Shown here: positions 7,249 through 14,598 of the stretch, in pieces
How the letters are laid out: the number at the start of each line of letters is the position of its first letter
How positions within the stretch are numbered: the first letter of the stretch is position 1
Assembly: GCA_033813635.1 (NCBI GenBank)
Contig: JAPXRI010000043.1
Span: forward strand, 1 to 19,623
Direction: 5' to 3'
DNA: 19,623 nucleotides
From: JAPXRI01 sp033813635
Lineage (GTDB): Bacteria > Bacillota > Clostridia > Oscillospirales > QAMX01
Translations under genes and position numbers: made by a program
The notes under the pieces: model-generated
The model's input: the letters and a program-made list of their open reading frames with translations, nothing else
Databases searched by the model: none
Told to the model about the DNA's origin: nothing

Positions 7249-7791
7249 ATGTTTTTTTCAGGCTGCCTTGCGTTTCTAATCATGATATCCGGAGATTTTG
7301 TCGAGCTTCATGGAAAAAAGCCCGTTGCCAGGATTTTGTTTTTTACGGGTTTAGTTCTGCTCGGGCTGTCATGCGCCGGGTTGATTTATCTGAATTACTC
7401 CGCGGGCGGCAGACCGTTCGCAGCAAGGCTTGTTTTCGGCGCGCTCGGTGCCGTGTTTTTCGGGCTTTTGATACACGCGCTGTTTTTCGCGGTACCGTTC
7501 AAGGGAACCTATATCGAAGAGGGCGCACAGGGTACGGTGGAGAGCGGGGTATACGCGCTCTGCAGGCACCCGGGCATTTGGTTTTTCGCGCTGTTCGCGT
7601 TTTGCCTTTGGGAGGCGCTTGAGCTCCCCTGGTACGCGGCGCTGGCATACAGCCTTTTGGATTTGCTCTACGCCTACATCGAGGACAAATTTGTTTTCCC
7701 GAAAACGCTTTCGGGTTATGACGAATACAAGAAAAAAGTTCCGTTTATCATACCTCGCTTCCGAAGAAAAAGAACCGGCAGCGAAAGCTGA
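7249..7791 (+). CDS. Isoprenylcysteine carboxyl methyltransferase-like membrane protein
   Basis: This 180-residue integral membrane protein has about five hydrophobic segments. Its C-terminal half fits the ICMT/PEMT-like methyltransferase fold, which binds S-adenosylmethionine: CRHPG (105-109), then a membrane hairpin, then YIEDKFVFPKTLSGYDEYKK (143-162) and VPFIIPR. The true substrate is unknown; bacterial members are rarely characterised and prenyl-cysteine is unlikely. The ATG at 7249 has GGGAAGGG (7231-7238) 10 nt upstream and an in-frame TAA just before it. The first residues are strongly hydrophobic, so a start at 7282 is possible. First gene of an operon; the GH3 gene begins 41 bp later. 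Confidence 0.75.
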   Translation: MFFSGCLAFLIMISGDFVELHGKKPVARILFFTGLVLLGLSCAGLIYLNYSAGGRPFAARLVFGALGAVFFGLLIHALFFAVPFKGTYIEEGAQGTVESGVYALCRHPGIWFFALFAFCLWEALELPWYAALAYSLLDLLYAYIEDKFVFPKTLSGYDEYKKKVPFIIPRFRRKRTGSES

Positions 7792-7832
7792 CGGTACATC
7801 AATCTGACATTAGCTGAAAAGGAGGGGAAGAG

Positions 7833-9443
7833 ATGAGGTATTCCGAGAAGCTCAAGCTTTACGGCAAGGACAGGCTCTGGGACGAGTACTGCGGTTTTCT
7901 GGACCTGCCGCTGTCAGAGTATATGTATATCCAGAGAAGGCTGATGACGGAGCAGATCAGGCTCTGGTCCGATTCCGGCCTTGGGAAAAAACTGCTCTGC
8001 GGACGTAAGCCTGAAATTATCGAGGAATTCCGCGAGGCTCTTCCGCTCACGACATACGAGGATTACGCCGATATTCTGCTCTCTAAGCGGGCGGACATGC
8101 TCCCGTCGACGCCGGCGCTCTGGATACAGACGACGTGGGAGGGCGGCATAAGGCCGATAAAGCTCGCACCGTATTCGGCGGAGATGCTGGACGTTTACAA
8201 GCATAACGTGATGGCGATCCTTATTTTGGCGGCGAGCAACAAAAAGGGCGACTGCAACGTAAAGCCCGGCGAGAGGCTGCTCTACGGCGGCGCGCCGCTG
8301 CCTTACGCCACCGGTATTCTGCCTCTTTTGCTCGACGAAGAGGTGAGTTTGAAATGGCTGCCGGATGCAAACGTCAATTCCGAGCTCTCGTTTAGCGAAA
8401 GGATCAAGAAGGGCTTTGAGATGGCGTTCGCCGGCGGGATGGACTATATGTTCGGTATCGGCAGCGTTACGAATTACATCACGTCGAAGTTCGAAAAAAT
8501 GGGCAGCTCGAAATCCAAAAAGAAGGTCTCGGTTCCGATTGCGCTGCGGTATCTGCGCGCGAAATATACGAGCCGCCGCGATAAAAGGGTGATTTTGCCG
8601 AAGGATATTTTTAAGATAAAAGGTCTTGTCTCGATGGGGACCGACGCGAAGTGCTATAAACAGAAAATCGCGGACGCCTGGGGCCGGATGCCGATTGAAA
8701 CCGCGGCCGGCACCGAGTCGACCTGCCTGGCCACCGAGGATTACAACCTAAACGGCATGGTGTTCTTTCCAGATGCCTGCTTCTGCGAGTTCATTCCCGA
8801 GGCGGAAATGAGAAAGAATCTGAGCAACCCCAGTTACACCCCAAAAACGGTGCTGATGGACGAGGTCTCGGCAAACGCGAACTACGAGCTTGTGATCAGC
8901 GTTTTAAAGGGCGGAGCGTTCGCGCGCTACCGTATCGGCGATATGTACCGCTGTGTCAGCGGGCCTAACGGAAACAGGCTGCCGAGGTTTACCTTCCTCG
9001 ACAGAACCCCGAATGTGATTGACATCGCCGGTTTCACGCGGATAACGCAGAAATCGGTCGAAGAGGTTATCGAGCGCTCGAAGCTCAGAATAAGCGCCTG
9101 GATTGCGAAAAAGGAGTTCACCGAAAACAATACGCCCTTCCTACATATGTATATAGAAATACCGCCGGACGCGCAGCTTGACGATACGGTTACCGTCCGG
9201 GTGCTTTTAGAGCACCTGTCGGTGTATTTCAAGAGCTTTGACAGCGACTATGACGATCTGAAAAAGCTCCTTGAAATGGACCCGCTGCAGCTCACAGTGT
9301 TAAAATACGGCACGATAAAGCGGTATGAGGAACGGGTGGGCTATACGCTCGAACGGATCAACCCGCCGGATGTGGATGTTAATTCGCTTCTGAGGCTTGA
9401 GCGGGGCTTTGCTCAGTACAGCAAGGGGGTGTCGCTCAGATGA
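7833..9443 (+). CDS. GH3-family acyl-adenylase-like protein
   Basis: This 536-residue cytosolic protein belongs to the GH3 branch of acyl-adenylating enzymes, which activate carboxylic acids with ATP and join them to amino acids. GH3-like segments include LPLTTYEDYAD (70-80), AAGTES (291-296, motif II position), ARYRIGDMYRC (364-374, motif III), FTFLDR (386-391) and GTIKRYEE near the C-terminus. The usual Ser/Thr/Gly-rich ATP loop is divergent here: TTWEGGIRPIK (100-110). I also do not find the C-terminal Lys-x-Pro-Arg usually seen. Activity may therefore differ from plant GH3. The start has the strong SD GGAGGGG (7821-7827), 5 nt upstream. The stop overlaps the next start (ATGA), implying translational coupling. 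Confidence 0.8.
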   Translation: MRYSEKLKLYGKDRLWDEYCGFLDLPLSEYMYIQRRLMTEQIRLWSDSGLGKKLLCGRKPEIIEEFREALPLTTYEDYADILLSKRADMLPSTPALWIQTTWEGGIRPIKLAPYSAEMLDVYKHNVMAILILAASNKKGDCNVKPGERLLYGGAPLPYATGILPLLLDEEVSLKWLPDANVNSELSFSERIKKGFEMAFAGGMDYMFGIGSVTNYITSKFEKMGSSKSKKKVSVPIALRYLRAKYTSRRDKRVILPKDIFKIKGLVSMGTDAKCYKQKIADAWGRMPIETAAGTESTCLATEDYNLNGMVFFPDACFCEFIPEAEMRKNLSNPSYTPKTVLMDEVSANANYELVISVLKGGAFARYRIGDMYRCVSGPNGNRLPRFTFLDRTPNVIDIAGFTRITQKSVEEVIERSKLRISAWIAKKEFTENNTPFLHMYIEIPPDAQLDDTVTVRVLLEHLSVYFKSFDSDYDDLKKLLEMDPLQLTVLKYGTIKRYEERVGYTLERINPPDVDVNSLLRLERGFAQYSKGVSLR

Positions 9444-11995
9444 CCTCCAACGTCCCATACCTATATGTCCAGCTGACCGCGCTTTTCTGCTACGCGATGA
9501 TTATGACCGCGCTGCTCGCCGCGAAAAAGGATTCGGTTTTGTACGCGTTCCTTTTATGGATATTCGGATTCTTTGTCTGGACGGGCGGGTCGCTGTTTAT
9601 GCGCCTGGGCGTCGGCCCAAACTACAAATTCTGGTATGACGTCTCTTTCCTCGCGCTGCTGTGTCTGCCGCTTCTGACATACCTGTTCTTCTGCAGCATC
9701 GCCAAAGTCAAGGGCTGGATTGTCAAAGCGCTGTGGACGGCGGGGACCGCCGTCATCGTTACGCTCGCCAAATTCCAGGTGTTTCTCGCACATCCGGTCA
9801 AGGTTGACCTTCCGAACGGGACGACCGTATTCCAATACACGATGACCGCGATGGCGTTTATTCCGCTCGCGTTTACATGCGGGCTGATGCTGTCTTCCGT
9901 CCTTGTCATGGTCAAGATGATACGCCGCCAGGGCATCAACTCCCCCGGCCTTAAGCTGATTCTTGCGGGCTGCACGATAACCGTTATCGGCAACTTTGTC
10001 TCTATCGTGCCCGGCAACTATTTCCCGTACGATACGCTGTCCGGAATCATCAACGCGCTGCTTGTGGTTTATGCGCTGTATAAAAAGCGCGTATTCAAAC
10101 TGACGCTGCTTGTCTCGAAGGGAACGCTGCTGTTTATATCGACGGTGCTTGTGGCGATAGCCTGCACCTATATCATCGAACCGCTTAACATTTTCTTTGA
10201 GACATACATACCGCAGCTCGGCAAATATACGATAATCGCAGTCGCAGCCGTCTGCATGCTGATGATCTCCGTCATCTATCTGATCATTAGGAAGATAATC
10301 GGAGCCACCTTCTACAAGGACGAGCAGATGCAGTCGCAATCGATCGAGCGCTTCAGCGCCTTTGCTTCCAGGTCGCTGAACACCAACGAGATACTGAAAG
10401 CGCTCAACGACACGATTTCCGAAAACATTCCGGCCGATAAAATCTACATCTGCCTGAAAAAGAACGACGCCTATGTAGTCAAATACGGCGCGAGCCCGCT
10501 GGACAAGGCGGTGCTCACGATATCGGAGGACAACCCCTGCGTCACCTACCTCAATTCGGGCGAATCCTGCCTTCTGGTCAACGAGTTTAAGGGGAACCCC
10601 CTCTACCTGTCGATGTGGGAAGAGGAAAAGAAGATGATTTCGGATTTCGGTATCGCCTGCATCATCCCGGTCCGTGTGGACGAAAAAATCATCGGCCTGA
10701 TTATGCTGACGAAAAAGCAGAACAACAGGGGCTATAATTACAATGACACGGTGTTTCTGTCGACGCTGGCGATGATTGCCGGTATATCGGTCAAAAACGC
10801 CGACCTTTACGAACAGATCTACCGCGAATCCCGCTACGACACACTGACGGAGCTTTACAACCACAAGAGCTTTCTTGAAATCATCGAGCGGGAGTTCGTT
10901 AAGGCGAAGGACAGCTCCCTGGCACTGCTGTTTATCGATATCGACGACTTTAAGCTTTACAACCAGCTCTACGGCAACGAAGAAGGGGATAAGGCGTTAA
11001 AGATGGTCACCGAGGCGATCACGCGCTGCGTAGGGGACAACGGGATAGTATTCCGCTACAGCGGCAAGGTTTTCGCCGTGCTGTTCCCGGGTTACGACAG
11101 CAAAAGCGCGCAGAGAGTCGCCGAATGCATAAAGTACACGATTTACAACATCAACGACACACCGGAGCGTAGGCTTTATAAAAAGCTGACGATAAGCGGA
11201 GGCATATGCGTCTACCCCTACGCCGCTTCTAATGTCAAGGAAATGATCGACAACGCGGACCTTGCGGTTTATAACGCGAAAAACAACGGCAAAAACTGCA
11301 TCGCGGTCTATAACCTTGAGGATAAAAAGACCTCGAATCTGTCGATCGGCGTAAGCCTTCTGGAGAACAGATTCTCCGCCGAGCAGCAGGATACCTCCGT
11401 GTACGCAGCTTACGCGTCCACGATCTACGCGCTGAGCGCGGCGATAGACGCCAAGGACCATTACACGTTCAGCCATTCCCAGAACGTGGCGAAGTACTCC
11501 ACGCTGCTGGCGACGGCGATCGGTATGAACAAGGAGCATGTCAGAATCCTCTACGAAGCGGCGCTGCTGCACGACATCGGCAAGATAAGCATCCCCGAGA
11601 ACATCCTGAGCAAGCAGGAGAAGCTGACGAGCGCCGAGTATGAGATTATGAAGTCCCATGTCAACAACTCGATAGAGATGATCCGGCACCTTCCGTCGAT
11701 GGACTACGTTATCCCGGCGGTCATCGGCCACCACGAGCGCTGGGACGGCAAGGGTTACCCGAGGGGAATCGCAAAGGAGAATATCCCGCTCTCGGCCCGC
11801 TGTCTCGCCATCGCAGACGCGTTCGACGCGATGACGACAAACCGGCCGTACCGGACATCGATGTCTGTGGAATTCGCCGCGGACCAGATCATTAAAAATG
11901 CCGGGACGCAATTTGACCCCGAGCTCGCAAAGGTATTTGTGGATCTGATTAAGTCAAAGGAGATTACGGTCGATAAGCAGCTTCAGACCGTGTGA
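9440..11995 (+). CDS. 7TM-GAF-degenerate GGDEF-HD-GYP cyclic-di-GMP phosphodiesterase
   Basis: This 851-residue membrane sensor has an N-terminal seven-helix sensor block (about 5-215) and two further membrane helices (about 228-248 and 263-285). A GAF domain follows (about 300-455), then a GGDEF fold (about 463-625) and an HD-GYP domain (about 660-840). The cyclase signature is SGKVF (541-545) instead of GGDEF, so this domain is probably inactive and regulatory. HD-GYP residues are intact: HDIGK (711-715), H740, HHERWDGKGYP (764-774) and DAFDAMT (793-799). Hydrolysis of cyclic-di-GMP on the cytosolic side is predicted from the family. The ATG overlaps the GH3 stop by 4 bp, with AGGGGGTG just upstream. 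Its sensory input may link to the membrane methyltransferase and GH3 protein. Confidence 0.9.
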   Translation: MTSNVPYLYVQLTALFCYAMIMTALLAAKKDSVLYAFLLWIFGFFVWTGGSLFMRLGVGPNYKFWYDVSFLALLCLPLLTYLFFCSIAKVKGWIVKALWTAGTAVIVTLAKFQVFLAHPVKVDLPNGTTVFQYTMTAMAFIPLAFTCGLMLSSVLVMVKMIRRQGINSPGLKLILAGCTITVIGNFVSIVPGNYFPYDTLSGIINALLVVYALYKKRVFKLTLLVSKGTLLFISTVLVAIACTYIIEPLNIFFETYIPQLGKYTIIAVAAVCMLMISVIYLIIRKIIGATFYKDEQMQSQSIERFSAFASRSLNTNEILKALNDTISENIPADKIYICLKKNDAYVVKYGASPLDKAVLTISEDNPCVTYLNSGESCLLVNEFKGNPLYLSMWEEEKKMISDFGIACIIPVRVDEKIIGLIMLTKKQNNRGYNYNDTVFLSTLAMIAGISVKNADLYEQIYRESRYDTLTELYNHKSFLEIIEREFVKAKDSSLALLFIDIDDFKLYNQLYGNEEGDKALKMVTEAITRCVGDNGIVFRYSGKVFAVLFPGYDSKSAQRVAECIKYTIYNINDTPERRLYKKLTISGGICVYPYAASNVKEMIDNADLAVYNAKNNGKNCIAVYNLEDKKTSNLSIGVSLLENRFSAEQQDTSVYAAYASTIYALSAAIDAKDHYTFSHSQNVAKYSTLLATAIGMNKEHVRILYEAALLHDIGKISIPENILSKQEKLTSAEYEIMKSHVNNSIEMIRHLPSMDYVIPAVIGHHERWDGKGYPRGIAKENIPLSARCLAIADAFDAMTTNRPYRTSMSVEFAADQIIKNAGTQFDPELAKVFVDLIKSKEITVDKQLQTV

Positions 11996-12004
11996 CGAAA
12001 AACA

Positions 12005-12048
12005 AAGAGCTTTCCCACATAATTTAAGCGGGAAAGCTCTTAATTTTG
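12005..12048 (+). terminator. Terminator of the HD-GYP operon
   Basis: AAGAGCTTTCCC (12005-12016) pairs perfectly with GGGAAAGCTCTT (12030-12041) around a 13-nt loop. TAATTTT follows. The U-run is short but the 12-bp stem is strong. Confidence 0.75.
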
Positions 12049-12087
12049 GCTCAATGTCAATAGTTGGGGTAGAGCAAAAGTGAAAAT

Positions 12088-12119
12088 ATCCGGCGAGTGG
12101 TGAAAACTGCTTGCCGGAT
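12088..12119 (-). terminator. Hairpin between convergent genes, terminator of the PHP gene
   Basis: ATCCGGCGAG (12088-12097) pairs with CTTGCCGGAT (12110-12119), with one G-T wobble. Read on the minus strand it is followed by ATTTTCACTTTT. It lies 8 bp past the PHP stop. It may also act as a second plus-strand stop site. Confidence 0.6.
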
Positions 12120-12127
12120 TTCTCTGT

Positions 12128-12838
12128 CTAAACCGGGCGGGAGGAAAGCACCGGTGAGGGGAGAGTCTTTCTGAAAATTCTGGCCTCGCCGGACTTAATT
12201 TCCCCGGTCAGCTCGCCGATGTCTGAAGCGCGTTTTTTCAGTGCGACGCCGGCGAGCTCCTGCTGTGTAAGCCTGTGAATGTCCGAACCGGCGGAACCGC
12301 ACAGGTTATAGCTTTTTGCGTACCGCGACGCGCGCATGTTCTCTTCATTACTGTTATGCGTGTTTAGGACCTCGACGCCGTCCACATGCCATGGTGCGAG
12401 CAGGATGGTCTCGATATATGAAGCCTCGCGGAACGGGTGAGCCTGTATGATAAACCCGCCCGAGGAATGGACGAGCGAGCAGTATTCGGAAATTCTGAGC
12501 TGAAGAAGCTCAGGGTGAGAAAGAAGCCAGTTTTTATCCAGGCCATAGGTTAAAAACTCGGCGTGGGAAAATGCGTACTCCCAGCCGAAAAAAACGTCGA
12601 TTCCGAGCTTTTCCCCCTCAACCCGCGCGTGCTCATACCCGCTGCAGAAAAGCTCCACGCGTTCCGCCCAGGGCAGATTGCTCGGTACGGCGGTATTGCC
12701 GTTGAAAAAATGGTCGGTGATGCAGACGCCGGCGTAGCCGAGCTTATGGAAGAAACCGGCGATCTCCGCGCCGCTGGCGACGCCGCATTTGCTCGCTTCG
12801 GAGGTGTGGGCGTGCATCTCGTATTTGTAGTTGCTCAA
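12128..12838 (-). CDS. PHP-domain metal-dependent phosphoesterase
   Basis: This protein of about 236 residues has a PHP (polymerase and histidinol phosphatase) domain, a metal-dependent fold of hydrolases. Metal-ligand motifs are visible in order: EMHAHTSE near the N-terminus (H9, H11), CITDH, GWEYAF, IQAHPFRE, NTHNS and GSDIHR near the C-terminus. The substrate cannot be told; relatives hydrolyse small phosphate esters or nucleotides. The start is placed at the TTG (12836-12838), because GGGGGAA (12846-12852) lies 7 nt upstream and the promoter at 12873-12901 leaves a short leader. An in-frame ATG at 12901 would lie inside the promoter's -35 box, so it is rejected. The gene is monocistronic. 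Confidence 0.85.
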   Translation of the reverse strand: MSNYKYEMHAHTSEASKCGVASGAEIAGFFHKLGYAGVCITDHFFNGNTAVPSNLPWAERVELFCSGYEHARVEGEKLGIDVFFGWEYAFSHAEFLTYGLDKNWLLSHPELLQLRISEYCSLVHSSGGFIIQAHPFREASYIETILLAPWHVDGVEVLNTHNSNEENMRASRYAKSYNLCGSAGSDIHRLTQQELAGVALKKRASDIGELTGEIKSGEARIFRKTLPSPVLSSRPV

Positions 12839-12872
12839 TGTTGTATTCCCCCGTGAAAAAAATACAAGGGGT

Positions 12873-12901
12873 ATTATATCACAACCGGAAACAATTGGCA
12901 A
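12873..12901 (-). promoter_or_regulatory. SigA-type promoter of the PHP gene
   Basis: On the minus strand, TTGCCA (12901-12896), a 17-bp spacer and TATAAT (12878-12873). It lies just upstream of the SD/TTG start at 12838 and supports that start. Confidence 0.8.
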
Positions 12902-12924
12902 CAGCGCTCCGGCGGCTGACGGTT

Positions 12925-12958
12925 AAAAAACGGAGCTCCTGCGGCGCTGCGTCGCCGC
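12925..12958 (-). terminator. Possible terminator of the citrate synthase gene
   Basis: On the minus strand a 6-bp hairpin (GCGGCG/CGCCGC, 12941-12958) is followed by the palindrome GGAGCTCC and a T6 run (12930-12925). The 10-nt gap between hairpin and T-run makes it atypical. Confidence 0.45.
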
Positions 12959-12972
12959 CGGCGCTTTAAGTT

Positions 12973-14343
12973 TTATGCTCTTTCATCGAGCGGTATATAG
13001 CTCCTCTCAGCAGAGACGCTTTTATATGCCGGGCGGATAATTTTGCCGTTGTTGACGATTTCCTCAAGGCGGTGAGCGCTCCAGCCGGCGATTCTTGCGA
13101 TGGCGAAAATCGGCGTATACAGCTCGATCGGGAGCCCGAGCAGGCTGTAGGCGAAGCCGCTGTAGAAATCGACGTTGGCGCTGACGCCTTTGTAGATTTT
13201 GCGCTCCTTTGCGATAAGGGCGGGTGCGAGCCGCTCGACTCTTGCGTACAGCTCGTACTCGTCGCTAAGGCCCTTTTCGGCGGCCAGCTTCGAGACAAAG
13301 GCTCGGAATATCTCGGCTCTCGGGTCGGAGAGCGAGTAAACGGCATGGCCCAACCCGTATATCAAGCCCTGGCGGTCGAAGGCGTCCCTGTTCAAAAGCC
13401 TGTGCAGATAGGCGTTTATCTCGTCGTCGTCCTTCAGGTCCTTGACGTTTGCCTTCAGATCCTCAAACATTTTAACGACCTTGATGTTCGCGCCGCCGTG
13501 GCGCGGACCCTTGAGCGAGCCCAGAGCCGCGGCAACGGCGGAATAGGTATCAGTACCGGAGGAGGTCACGACGTGGACCGTAAAGCTTGAGTTGTTGCCG
13601 CCGCCGTGCTCGGCGTGAAGCACCAGCGCCAGATCCAGCACCCGTGCATCAAGCTCGGTGTATCTGCAGTCCGGGCGGAGAAGGCTTAGAATGTTCTCGG
13701 CCGATGAGAGATCGGGTGAGGGGCTGTGGATGAATAGGCTCTGGTTGTCATAGTAGTGCCGGTAGGCCTGATAGCCGTAGACCGATAAAAGCGGGAACAC
13801 CGCGATCAGCTGAAGGCATTGGCGCAGCACGTTTTCTGGGGATATGTCGTCCGCGTTGGTGTCATAGGAGTACATTGTCAGAACGCTGCGCGCGAGGGTG
13901 TTCATCATGTCCTTGCTGGGGGCCTTCATTATGATATCGCGCACGAAGCTTGTAGGAAGCGAGCGGTAACCCGCGAGCAGCTTGTTAAAATCGGACAGCT
14001 CGTCCCGGGTCGGCAGGTCTCCGAACAGCAGCAGGTAGGCAGCTTCCTCAAAGCCGAATCGCCTTTCGCTTAAGAAACCGTCGACGATATCTTTGACGTT
14101 GATCCCGCGGTAAAACAGCTTGCCTTCGCAGGGGCGCTTAATGCCGTTTTCGCTGACGCTGGCGCGGATCTCGGAAATATGCGTAAGCCCGGTCAGCACG
14201 CCTTCGCCGTTCAAATCCCGCAGGCCGCGCTTGACGTCGTATTTCGTGTAAAGCGCCTGCTCAATTTTGTCGCATTTCTCGCAAAGGCAGGAAAGCTTTT
14301 TAATTTCGGGAGTAATCTCGGAATAGTTTCTGTCAGCTGCCAT
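12973..14343 (-). CDS. Citrate synthase (citrate/2-methylcitrate synthase family)
   Basis: This 456-residue enzyme condenses oxaloacetate with acetyl-CoA, or possibly propionyl-CoA. Family hallmarks are LHAEHGGGNNSSFT, GSLKGPRHGGANIK, the catalytic-histidine segment GLGHAVY, and NVDFYSGFAY with the catalytic aspartate. The length and the HAEHGGGNNS segment are typical of the form seen in Clostridia. An upstream in-frame ATG at 14409 is rejected, because the ATG at 14343 has AAGGAGG (14357-14351) 7 nt upstream and the promoter lies between the two. No other citric-acid-cycle gene is nearby, so the physiological role (glutamate synthesis or methylcitrate) cannot be told from context. It has its own promoter. 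Confidence 0.93.
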   Translation of the reverse strand: MAADRNYSEITPEIKKLSCLCEKCDKIEQALYTKYDVKRGLRDLNGEGVLTGLTHISEIRASVSENGIKRPCEGKLFYRGINVKDIVDGFLSERRFGFEEAAYLLLFGDLPTRDELSDFNKLLAGYRSLPTSFVRDIIMKAPSKDMMNTLARSVLTMYSYDTNADDISPENVLRQCLQLIAVFPLLSVYGYQAYRHYYDNQSLFIHSPSPDLSSAENILSLLRPDCRYTELDARVLDLALVLHAEHGGGNNSSFTVHVVTSSGTDTYSAVAAALGSLKGPRHGGANIKVVKMFEDLKANVKDLKDDDEINAYLHRLLNRDAFDRQGLIYGLGHAVYSLSDPRAEIFRAFVSKLAAEKGLSDEYELYARVERLAPALIAKERKIYKGVSANVDFYSGFAYSLLGLPIELYTPIFAIARIAGWSAHRLEEIVNNGKIIRPAYKSVSAERSYIPLDERA

Positions 14344-14377
14344 AATTGCGCCTCCTTCGCTATTTAATATTAATACA

Positions 14378-14406
14378 ATTATATCATGATCAATCGGGGA
14401 AAGCAA
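14378..14406 (-). promoter_or_regulatory. SigA-type promoter of the citrate synthase gene
   Basis: On the minus strand, TTGCTT (14406-14401), a 17-bp spacer and TATAAT (14383-14378). The palindrome ATCATGAT (14383-14390) adjoins the -10 box and could be a small operator. Confidence 0.75.
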
Positions 14407-14598
14407 CAAGAATCTGTAAATTAATTGAAGATGGCGTCAACGCATTCGCGGAAAATACATAGATATAACCTATCGTGAAAAACGGATTGCAAAAAATGTA
14501 AAATTATAGGGAGGGAAACCGGCGGGCGGCCATGCCGCGCAACGATGGAAGCATATCCGAAATTTCACTTGAATTCAAAACAGGCGGGGACTTCGTTT

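Noticed and set aside
9554..10864. Long minus-strand open frame of 436 codons opposite the HD-GYP gene
   Set aside because: It lies entirely antisense to a gene with clear domains. Its composition (rich in Arg, Asp, Gln, His and Val) is typical of an antisense shadow and it has no recognisable domain.
10997..11911. Second long minus-strand frame of 304 codons opposite the HD-GYP gene
   Set aside because: Antisense shadow of the GGDEF and HD-GYP coding sequence; no domain and skewed composition.
12839..12901. Longer PHP protein starting at the ATG at 12901
   Set aside because: The added residues would be encoded by the promoter and leader; the TTG at 12838 has a strong SD.
14344..14409. Longer citrate synthase starting at 14409
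   Set aside because: The extension overlaps the TTGCTT-TATAAT promoter; the ATG at 14343 has a near-perfect SD.
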